Assembly: GCA_046724035.1 (NCBI GenBank) | Contig: JBKOVT010000337.1 | Coordinates: forward strand, 1-12,154 | DNA length: 12,154 bases | Source of the DNA: DATARH01 sp046724035 | GTDB taxonomy: Bacteria > Pseudomonadota > Alphaproteobacteria > ATCC43930 > CGMCC-115725 | Direction: 5' to 3' | Part shown: in pieces, positions 1 through 5,283 of the stretch | How positions within the stretch are numbered: position 1 is the stretch's first letter | Layout: every line of letters starts with the position of its first letter | Made by a program: the position numbers and the translations under genes | Notes under the pieces: generated by a model | What the model saw: only the letters and a program-made list of their open reading frames with translations | The model's database searches: none | What the model was told of the DNA's origin: nothing

Positions 1-717
1 GCCGCCGCATTCCGGGCAGGTCAATGCGATCGGCCGCTCCAGTTGGTCCATGTCCGGGTTCCTTTGGCGGGCCGCGGCCGGGGCTCTCGTCGCGACCGTC
101 TCCGAGCATAAGCGACGCAGCAGACCCGGCAATTCGTCCCTACTTGCGAGATGATGGGGCTGTACCGCCACGGCCGCGCTTTGCGGCATTTCGGGATAGA
201 GCGCGTCCCGCGGGTCCTGGATGACCGCGAGGCCGCCGGCGTGCTGGATCTGGTCGAGCCCGGCCACGCCATCGCAGCCGGTGCCGCTCAGCACCACCCC
301 GATTACGCGCGGCCCAAAGCACTCCGCCGCCGAGCGGAACAACGGATTGATTGCCGGGCGGGTGAAATGCTGGCGCGGTCCGCGCGACAGCCGAATATGA
401 CCGCCCTCGATCATCATGTGGCGGTCGGGCAGCGCGGCATAGATCCGACCCGGCCGGATCGGCTCGCCATTCTCGGCATGCGCCGACGGCATTTGGGCCG
501 CGTTCGCCAGCAATTCCGGCAGACGGCTGCGGTTTGCCCCGACATGCGAGACGATAAAGATGCTGCCGGCGAAGTCGCGCGGAAAGCCGCCAGCGATGTC
601 AAGAATGGCCGCGAGGGCTCCCGCCGAACCGCCGATCACAATGATGTCCCGGCACGCCTGCTCTTTCCCGTTTGGCGAAAGGCGGGCGGCCCGGGCTGCG
701 TCTTTCTGGTCGTCCAC
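1..717 (-). CDS. Stand-alone CheB-type protein-glutamate methylesterase, C-terminus cut by window edge
   Basis: A CheB methylesterase domain begins almost at the N-terminus, with no receiver domain in front. Visible catalytic triad: Ser31 in IVIGGSAGA, His58 in FIVSHVG and Asp149 in VVLSGTGCDG, matching the Ser-His-Asp of CheB. In the family these hydrolyse glutamyl methyl esters (or deamidate Gln) on chemoreceptors. The last visible residues, LTCPECGG, start the Cys-rich tail that I associate with orphan CheB proteins of alphaproteobacteria; the rest lies outside the window. The start is taken as GTG 717, with GAGG about 9 nt upstream; an in-frame TAG at 835-837 limits extension, and TTG 726 is an alternative. 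No cheR, cheA or receptor gene is visible nearby, so a role in canonical chemotaxis is unproven. 239 codons are visible. Confidence 0.88.
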   Translation of the reverse strand, partial: MDDQKDAARAARLSPNGKEQACRDIIVIGGSAGALAAILDIAGGFPRDFAGSIFIVSHVGANRSRLPELLANAAQMPSAHAENGEPIRPGRIYAALPDRHMMIEGGHIRLSRGPRQHFTRPAINPLFRSAAECFGPRVIGVVLSGTGCDGVAGLDQIQHAGGLAVIQDPRDALYPEMPQSAAVAVQPHHLASRDELPGLLRRLCSETVATRAPAAARQRNPDMDQLERPIALTCPECGG

Positions 718-866
718 TCGGCCCAACCTCGGAGCGTTCCGCGCCTGGCTTCGCAGTGAGCCGGAGCGGTCGTTTCGGCGAGGGTCCTCTACGCCGTGCT
801 GCTGCTGCCAACGGCGGCCGCGCGCGGCACGTTCCTATTTCAGCGCCAAAGTGATAGGCGAGCGTG
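718..866. other. Divergent intergenic region between the CheB-type gene and arfB
   Basis: These 149 bp separate two genes transcribed away from each other, so both promoters should lie here. I see no convincing -35/-10 pair, no TTAA box and no strong hairpin. Confidence 0.5.
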
Positions 867-1286
867 ATGATCCCGGTCACCGACGATATCGCGCTCGACG
901 AGCGAGACATCGAGGAGAGCTTTATCCGCGCCTCCGGGCCCGGCGGACAGAACGTCAACAAGGTAGCGAGCGCGGTGCAGTTGCGCTTTAACCTGCGCGG
1001 CTCGCGCCCGCTGTCCGAGGCGGTGCGGGCGCGGCTCGAAAAACTGGCAGGTCAGCGTGTGTCGAACGAGGGCGTGCTCGTCATCACGGCTCAGCGCTTT
1101 CGCTCGCAGGAGCGCAACCGGGCGGACGCGCTCGACCGCCTGATCGCTCTGATCCGCCGTGCCGTGGCCGCGCCCCGTGCCCGACGGCCGACGCGGCCCA
1201 GCGCCGCCGCTCGCGAACGTCGCCTGGCCGCCAAGGCGCGCCGCTCCCGTCTCAAACAGCAGCGCGGCGGGTTTCCCGAGGGATAA
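867..1286 (+). CDS. arfB: Alternative ribosome-rescue factor B (YaeJ-type peptidyl-tRNA hydrolase)
   Basis: A 139-aa protein carrying the class-I release-factor signature RASGPGGQNVNKVASAVQLRF near residues 21-41; the GGQ loop enters the peptidyl-transferase centre and hydrolyses peptidyl-tRNA. There is no codon-recognition domain, and the C-terminus (from about residue 93) is an Arg/Lys-rich tail ending near RRSRLKQQRGG. That is the ArfB tail that probes the empty mRNA channel of ribosomes stalled on non-stop mRNA. Length fits the family (about 140 aa). I chose ATG 867, with AGG about 8 nt upstream, because family members begin MIPVT; the adjacent in-frame GTG 864 would add one residue. Convergent with the 70-aa gene, with only 18 bp between the stops, and apparently monocistronic. 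Confidence 0.95.
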   Translation: MIPVTDDIALDERDIEESFIRASGPGGQNVNKVASAVQLRFNLRGSRPLSEAVRARLEKLAGQRVSNEGVLVITAQRFRSQERNRADALDRLIALIRRAVAAPRARRPTRPSAAARERRLAAKARRSRLKQQRGGFPEG

Positions 1287-1304
1287 GAGCTGAAATGGCG
1301 GCGG

Positions 1305-1517
1305 CTAGCGAACCAACTTGCCGCGGAACTCGCAGGCGAAGGCGGTCGCCTCCTCCTCGACCCCAAAGTCGACCTGAATAACGACCGAGCTGTCGACATG
1401 CTCATAACGGAAGACCGCCGGCTCGAAATGGCGGCTGTCGAGCCACTCGCGCATGCGCGCCATCTGGGCGACGAGATCGCTGTCGCCGACGCGGATTTCG
1501 GTGCTGTGGAGGTTCAC
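1305..1517 (-). CDS. Small conserved-looking protein of unknown function (70 aa)
   Basis: A soluble 70-aa protein starting at GTG 1517, with no signal peptide or membrane segment. It holds an Arg/Met-rich helix (MARMREWLDSRHFEP, about residues 19-33), then an alternating hydrophobic stretch (FRYEHVDSSVVIQVDFGVEEE) that looks like two beta strands, then a short helix (ATAFACEFRG). I recall similar small proteins, with a MRxWLDxxRFEPxxFRY core, annotated only as hypothetical in alphaproteobacteria; I know no function. The coding call rests on this resemblance, on the absence of a competing gene, and on a distinctive upstream promoter element. That element is a triple TTAA array about 57 bp before the start, with a GANTC site between array and start. 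The Shine-Dalgarno is weak. A later in-frame ATG (residue 19) is an alternative start. The promoter suggests CtrA control. Confidence 0.72.
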   Translation of the reverse strand: MNLHSTEIRVGDSDLVAQMARMREWLDSRHFEPAVFRYEHVDSSVVIQVDFGVEEEATAFACEFRGKLVR

Positions 1518-1536
1518 GCCCGGACCCAGTTTAAAA

Positions 1537-1541
1537 GAGTC
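1537..1541. promoter_or_regulatory. GANTC (CcrM-type) methylation motif in the leader of the 70-aa gene
   Basis: GAGTC lies between the CtrA-like array and the GTG start at 1517. In Caulobacter-type systems CcrM methylates GANTC, and such sites in promoters tie transcription to replication through GcrA or CtrA. A single 5-bp motif can occur by chance, and whether this organism has CcrM cannot be seen here. Confidence 0.35.
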
Positions 1542-1573
1542 GGCCAGATTAGGTCCGCGGGCCGTTCGTGTCC

Positions 1574-1599
1574 TTAACGTACGTTTAACATTCCCTTAA
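1574..1599. promoter_or_regulatory. Candidate triple CtrA-binding array (TTAA-N7-TTAA-N7-TTAA)
   Basis: TTAA occurs at 1574-1577, 1585-1588 and 1596-1599, each separated by exactly 7 bp, giving two overlapping full matches to the TTAA-N7-TTAA CtrA consensus. The first match, TTAACGTACGTTTAA, also contains the perfect palindrome AACGTACGTT. It lies 56 bp before the GTG of the 70-aa minus-strand gene and beyond the 3' end of the FliJ-like gene, so the 70-aa gene is the natural target. TTAA is rare in sequence this GC-rich. CtrA itself is encoded within 700 bp. Binding is inferred. Confidence 0.75.
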
Positions 1600-1645
1600 A
1601 ACGCCGCGGGGGGGTTTACCCGGTTGCGCGCCGTGCCGGTGCGGC

Positions 1646-2011
1646 TTACCGCCGGAGGCGGCGGGCGGCGGCGTTCCCCTTGCCGCGGTTGGCCCAGGCC
1701 GCCTCGTGCAGGGTGAGTTCCTGCTCGGCTGTGGCAACGGTTTCGCGGGCATCGGCGATCTGAGCCTCAATATCGGCGATCGAGCGTTCGAGCTTTTTGC
1801 GCCTCTCCAGCAGCGGTTCGACAAAGATCGGATAGACGATTCCGGTTTTCTGCTCGCCGCGCCCGGCGCCGGTCTCCTCTTCGATCTCCCAATGGATCCG
1901 CTGCGCGTCGCGGCGCAACCGGGCCGCCAAAGCCTCGAGCCCGGCCAAAAAGCGGCGCCGTTCGTCGAGTTCCCAGCGGTGCTGGCGGAGGCGGCTCTGC
2001 GACATGCTCAT
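1646..2011 (-). CDS. FliJ-like coiled-coil protein
   Basis: A 121-aa, highly charged, almost entirely helical protein. It has an N-terminal SRLRQHRWELDERRR segment, a long heptad-like stretch with LEALAARLRRD and EIEEE, a break at KTGIVYPIFVEPLLERR, and a second helix from about residue 70 to 110. The order (DERRR, helix, G-x-x-YP, helix) resembles the small FliJ proteins that sit next to ctrA in many alphaproteobacteria. FliJ is the stalk of the FliI export ATPase in flagellar type III secretion. No fliI or other flagellar gene is visible, so flagellar function is not established; any antiparallel coiled-coil protein could look like this. ATG 2011 is preceded by GGAG at about 8 nt; ATG 2005 is an alternative. 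Divergent from ctrA, so it may share CtrA-controlled regulatory DNA. Confidence 0.62.
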   Translation of the reverse strand: MSMSQSRLRQHRWELDERRRFLAGLEALAARLRRDAQRIHWEIEEETGAGRGEQKTGIVYPIFVEPLLERRKKLERSIADIEAQIADARETVATAEQELTLHEAAWANRGKGNAAARRLRR

Positions 2012-2229
2012 CGGGGGGCTCCAGCGAGGCGAGTGCTTTGGGGGCTGCGTCCCAGGCGGCGCGCGACGAATCTGCCGCAGGGGCGCCTAAAATCGCGTTA
2101 AACCAAAGGTCGCGCGCGGGCTTCCGGTTTTAACCGCGCCGATAATGATTTATTAACCGCCCAGGGTAATAGTCGTTAAGGATGACGATGCGGCCGCCCC
2201 CCGGCCCGCTCGCCAGGGAGGTTTTCGCG
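2012..2229. promoter_or_regulatory. ctrA/FliJ-like divergent regulatory region with spaced TTAA half-sites
   Basis: This 218-bp intergenic region has TTAA at 2098-2101, 2130-2133, 2153-2156 and 2176-2179. The last three are spaced 23 bp start to start, and two of them share the octamer TTAACCGC; TTAACC is the preferred form of a CtrA half-site. GATAAT at 2141-2146, between two half-sites, is a possible -10 for ctrA. A GANTC motif (GAATC, 2068-2072) is present, as at the methylation-sensitive ctrA P1 of Caulobacter. Autoregulation of ctrA is known in Caulobacter; here it is inferred. None of these pairs has the 7-bp full-site spacing. Confidence 0.55.
2215..2221 (+). promoter_or_regulatory. 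Strong ribosome binding site that fixes the ctrA start
   Basis: AGGGAGG lies 8 nt before ATG 2230. It decides for this start over the in-frame ATG at 2182, whose extra residues (TMRPPPGPLAREVFA) do not belong to the CtrA family. Confidence 0.85.
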
Positions 2230-2922
2230 ATGCGCGTTTTGCTGGTTGAGGATGACGCCGCCACTTCGGCAAGCATCGAGATGATGCTGAAGAAGGAAAG
2301 CTTTATCTGCGACACGACGGATCTTGGCGAAGACGGTCTGGAAATCGGCAAGCTCTACGATTACGACATCATCATCCTCGATCTCTTATTGCCTGACATG
2401 GATGGATATGAGGTGCTGCGGCGGTTGCGTGCCGCCCGGGTGCGCACCCCGATCCTGATCCTCTCCGGGCTCGGCGAGCTGGACCACAAGATCAAGGGCC
2501 TGGGCTTTGGCGCCGACGATTTTCTGACCAAGCCTTTCGAACAGCGCGAATTGATCGCCCGCATCCAAGCGATCGTGCGGCGCTCGAAGGGCCATCCCGA
2601 GTCGACGATCCGCACCGGCAAGCTCCTGGTCAACCTCGACAGCCGCATCGTGACCGTCGGGGATCAGCCGCTGCACCTTACCGCCAAGGAGTACGGCATC
2701 CTCGAGCTTCTGAGCCTGCGCAAGGGTACGACGCTGACCAAGGAGATGTTCCTCAACCATCTCTATGGCGGCATGGACGAGCCCGAGCTCAAGATCATCG
2801 ACGTCTTTGTCTGCAAATTGCGCAAGAAGCTGGCGCAGGCGACCGGTGGAGATCATTACATCGAGACCGTCTGGGGCCGCGGCTATGTGCTGCGCGACCC
2901 GGTCGAGGCGGCCGCCGACTAA
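2230..2922 (+). CDS. ctrA: Cell-cycle response regulator CtrA
   Basis: A 230-aa OmpR/PhoB-class response regulator. The receiver domain (about 1-118) has the acidic pocket E7/D8/D9, phosphoacceptor D51 in IIILDLLLPD, and K101 in LTKPF. The winged-helix DNA-binding domain (about 125-225) contains the near-invariant CtrA block from KEYGILELLSLRKG through TLTKEMFLNHLYGGMDEPE to IIDVFVCKLRKKL, and ETVWGRGYVLRDP. CtrA~P binds TTAA-N7-TTAA. In Caulobacter it silences the origin and activates division, motility and methylation genes, whereas in several Rhodospirillales it mainly controls motility. It is phosphorylated through CckA and ChpT, and a ChpT homologue is encoded immediately downstream on the opposite strand. 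The C-terminus ends EAAAD instead of the di-alanine end that ClpXP recognises on Caulobacter CtrA. Its stop TAA overlaps the chpT stop. Confidence 0.97.
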   Translation: MRVLLVEDDAATSASIEMMLKKESFICDTTDLGEDGLEIGKLYDYDIIILDLLLPDMDGYEVLRRLRAARVRTPILILSGLGELDHKIKGLGFGADDFLTKPFEQRELIARIQAIVRRSKGHPESTIRTGKLLVNLDSRIVTVGDQPLHLTAKEYGILELLSLRKGTTLTKEMFLNHLYGGMDEPELKIIDVFVCKLRKKLAQATGGDHYIETVWGRGYVLRDPVEAAAD

Positions 2923-3533
2923 CCGAGCCGCGCCAGGCCCAGCCGAAAGCGCCCGGGTTCGGCGTCGACCACAATCCGGCGGCCGAGCCGCGCCGCCAGC
3001 AATCCCGTAAAATAGGCGCCCGCCGTCCGCGAGCTCAGCTCGTCGAGCGGCATCGCGAGCGCCAATGCCGCCCGGATCGGCTCGCCCGGACCATTCCCCT
3101 CGCCCTTGCCATCGAGCCGCGGCGCGCCGCCTTCGACATCGACGACCAAGCTACCGCCGCGCGGCAGCGCCTCGCCGCCGATCGCCGCCATGTTGCAAGC
3201 CAGCTTCTGCCATTCGACGCTCAGGCCGCGGACCCCTTCGCGGTAGTCGCAGGTGATCGCGCTTTCCTCAAAGAGCGCGCTCACCAGCCGGTCGGGCGGC
3301 AGGCCCGCCAGCTCTCCGCCCGTAAAGCCATAGGCAAATCGATAGAATTGCAGGCGCCGGTTGGCCTTGCGGGCGCTCTCGCCGACCAGCGCAACAGCGT
3401 CCTTGACGAAATCCGGCTCCTCGTCGGCGAGCAATTCAGCGCCGTTGCCGATCGCGGCAACCGGCCCGATCAGCTCATGACAGAGGCGCGCGGCCAATAG
3501 TTCGAGGACGCGCAGATCGACGGGATGGCTCAT
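2919..3533 (-). CDS. chpT: ChpT-type histidine phosphotransferase
   Basis: A 204-aa protein of the ChpT/HPTransfase family. The phosphoacceptor is His19 in LAARLCHELIGPVAAIGNG, in the first helix of the dimerisation hairpin. The second helix contains VALVGESARKANRRLQFYRFAYG. The C-terminal half is a degenerate HATPase-like fold lacking ATP-binding N and G boxes, as expected. ChpT carries phosphate from the hybrid kinase CckA to CtrA and CpdR; CckA and CpdR are not in the window. ATG 3533 gives MSHPVDLRVLELLA, the usual family N-terminus, but lacks a clear Shine-Dalgarno. An in-frame TTG at 3587 would add 18 residues and shorten the gap to mobA from 62 to 8 bp. It follows fdhD-mobA on the same strand and may be co-transcribed. 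Its stop TAG interlocks with the TAA of ctrA. Confidence 0.93.
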   Translation of the reverse strand: MSHPVDLRVLELLAARLCHELIGPVAAIGNGAELLADEEPDFVKDAVALVGESARKANRRLQFYRFAYGFTGGELAGLPPDRLVSALFEESAITCDYREGVRGLSVEWQKLACNMAAIGGEALPRGGSLVVDVEGGAPRLDGKGEGNGPGEPIRAALALAMPLDELSSRTAGAYFTGLLAARLGRRIVVDAEPGRFRLGLARLG

Positions 3534-3595
3534 GCCGGCATGCTGGCATGCGGAGGCAAGGCGGGCAACGGCAAGGCTCCCATTCAAACGGGCTT

Positions 3596-4231
3596 TTACT
3601 TAACTTCGAGACGGTCCAGCAGCGCCGCGGCGCGGTCGAAATCCTCGGGCCTGTTGGCGTTAAAGAAGGGGTCGATCGTCAAGCCATCCCCGAGGCTCAG
3701 CTCTGGAAACGACACGGTCGCGAGCCGGTACCGGCTCGTCCACACATCGACCTTGCGAATCCCCTCCTCGACCAGCGCGTGGCGCAAATCGTCGCGGAGC
3801 CGCACCGGCCACAATCCGATCACGGGGTGCGGCTGCCCGGCCGAGGCGGCGCAGGCCAATTCGGCGCCTTCGGCCTCCATGCCCTCATGGAGATTGCTGA
3901 CCAGGTTTTCCGGCAGGAACGGTGCGTCGGTCGCAACGCTGGCGATTACCGGGCAATCGGGCCGGTGGGCGGCGGCCCAGTCGAGCCCGGCCAGGATGCC
4001 GGCGAGCGGCCCCGCGAAATCCGGGATCGAGTCGGGGACCACCGGTAGGCCAAAGCCGGCAAAACGCGCGGGATCGCCATTCGCATTGAGGATCAGCGCG
4101 GCAACCTGCGGCCGCATCCGATCGATAACGCGCTGGAGCAGCGGCCGGCCGCCGAGCAGCCGAAGCGCCTTGTCACCGCCGCCCATCCGCCGGCTCTGGC
4201 CGCCGGCGAGCAGCAGGCCAAGGATGTTCAC
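3596..4231 (-). CDS. mobA: Molybdenum cofactor guanylyltransferase
   Basis: A 211-aa MobA: transfers GMP from GTP to Mo-molybdopterin to make the guanine dinucleotide cofactor used by DMSO-reductase-family enzymes such as formate dehydrogenase. Seen: the nucleotide-binding signature GLLLAGGQSRRMGGGDKAL (residues 5-23, with Lys21), PDFAGPLAGILAGL (70-83), and the metal-binding Asp102 in SVATDAPFLP. A conserved PHPVIGLW segment and the C-terminal DPFFNANRPEDF (NxNTPED-type motif) follow. Cytoplasmic; usual length is about 190-210. The start is GTG 4231, preceded by GGGAGG about 4 nt away. The start overlaps the fdhD stop in a GTGA arrangement, implying translational coupling with the FdhD that serves the same enzymes. 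Confidence 0.95.
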   Translation of the reverse strand: MNILGLLLAGGQSRRMGGGDKALRLLGGRPLLQRVIDRMRPQVAALILNANGDPARFAGFGLPVVPDSIPDFAGPLAGILAGLDWAAAHRPDCPVIASVATDAPFLPENLVSNLHEGMEAEGAELACAASAGQPHPVIGLWPVRLRDDLRHALVEEGIRKVDVWTSRYRLATVSFPELSLGDGLTIDPFFNANRPEDFDRAAALLDRLEVK

Positions 4232-5127
4232 CCACCCTCCCCGTCCGCCGCGACTTCGTCCGCCAGGCTGGCTTTGCGCGTGAGGCGCGCCGGCTCTTCC
4301 GCGATGGTGCGCGGATCGCTGTCGAAGACGATGCGCCCCTCGCCGGCCAGTGCGACAAAGCGCTTGCCCTTGGCGCGCCCGATCAGCGTCAGCCCGGCCT
4401 GCCGCGCCAGCTCGACCCCCCAGGCGGTAAAGCCCGAGCGCGAGATCAAGATCGGGATCCCCATCTGCACGGTCTTGATGACCATCTCCGAGGTCAACCG
4501 CCCGGTCGTGTAGAAGATCTTGCCCTTTGGCGAGATGCCATTCAGGTGCATGTAGCCGGCAATCTTGTCGACCGCGTTGTGCCGGCCGACATCCTCCATA
4601 TAGAGGAGCGGCCGGTCCTCCTCGCACAGCACACAGCCATGGATCGCCCCGGCCGCGAGGTAAAGGCTCGGCGCGGTGTTGATCTTCCGGGTCAGCGCAT
4701 AGAGCCAGGAAGTTCGCAATACGGCTTCGGGGTCGAGCCGCACCTCTTCGAACTTCTCCATCAGATCGCCAAACACCGTGCCTTGGGCGCAGCCCGAGGT
4801 CAGCGTCTTCTTCTTGAGCTTGTCCTCGAAATCGGTCTCGCGGTCGGTGCGCACGACGACGGTTTCGATCTCCTCGTCGTAATCGACGCCGATCACGCGG
4901 TCTTCGGGTGCGAGCATGTTCTGGTTCAGCAGATACCCGACCGCTAGGTAATCCGGGTGGTCGCCGATCGTCATCATCGTGACGATCTCGCGCCGATTGA
5001 GAAACAGGGTCAGCGGCCGCTCTGTGACGACCGCTGTTTCGATCGACCTGCCTTCCTGGTCGATCCCGGCAACCCGCCGCGTCAGCCGCGGGTCCTCCGG
5101 ATCGGGTTGAACCGTAAACTCCTTCAT
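4228..5127 (-). CDS. fdhD: FdhD, formate dehydrogenase accessory sulfurtransferase
   Basis: A 299-aa FdhD, which passes sulfur from a cysteine desulfurase to the bis-MGD cofactor before its insertion into formate dehydrogenase. Seen: PLTLFLNRREIVTMM near residues 38-52, HPDYLAVGYLLNQ (57-69), the active-loop Cys113 in LTSGCAQGTVFG, RTSWLYALTRK, and the highly conserved MEDVGRHNAVDKI. C-terminally come FYTTGRLTSEMV and PILISRSGFTAWGVELA. Only one Cys is in the active loop; E. coli FdhD has CxxC there. A separate C165-x-x-C168 occurs in IHGCVLCEED. The start is ATG 5127 (MKEFTVQPDPEDP); the frame stays open for about 760 nt upstream, but that extension is antisense to moaA and unlike FdhD. First gene of a fdhD-mobA unit, divergent from moaA. 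Confidence 0.95.
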   Translation of the reverse strand: MKEFTVQPDPEDPRLTRRVAGIDQEGRSIETAVVTERPLTLFLNRREIVTMMTIGDHPDYLAVGYLLNQNMLAPEDRVIGVDYDEEIETVVVRTDRETDFEDKLKKKTLTSGCAQGTVFGDLMEKFEEVRLDPEAVLRTSWLYALTRKINTAPSLYLAAGAIHGCVLCEEDRPLLYMEDVGRHNAVDKIAGYMHLNGISPKGKIFYTTGRLTSEMVIKTVQMGIPILISRSGFTAWGVELARQAGLTLIGRAKGKRFVALAGEGRIVFDSDPRTIAEEPARLTRKASLADEVAADGEGG

Positions 5128-5283
5128 AGCGCGATGATGGGCAGGGCCGGCTTTCCATTCAAGCGGGCGGAGAGGCCAACCCTCGCGCAGGCGCCGCCTT
5201 ATGCCGGGGAGCCATGAGCGGAAACGGGGGCGACATTGGGCCTCGTCGCGCCTATATAATTCGCGAGGCAGGCTGAGCTTTTT
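5128..5283. promoter_or_regulatory. fdhD/moaA divergent promoter region
   Basis: TATAAT at 5255-5260 is a perfect -10 for moaA, about 24 bp before its ATG; the -35 is poor. The -10 is flanked by a dyad, TCGCG (5246-5250) and CGCGA (5262-5266), with a partly overlapping CCTCG/CGAGG pair. This could be an operator or chance in GC-rich DNA. No recognisable Moco riboswitch fits the short leader. I see no clear minus-strand promoter for fdhD. Confidence 0.5.

Noticed and set aside
151..759. 202-codon plus-strand open frame at the left edge
   Set aside because: The opposite strand encodes the CheB domain with its Ser-His-Asp triad; this frame is its shadow.
3600..3603. TTAA at the end of mobA as a chpT CtrA half-site
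   Set aside because: An isolated tetramer formed around the mobA stop region, with no partner at 7-bp spacing.
5261..5283. Moco riboswitch before moaA
   Set aside because: The leader from the predicted start point is under 25 nt, too short for the known Moco-sensing structure, and no such structure is apparent.
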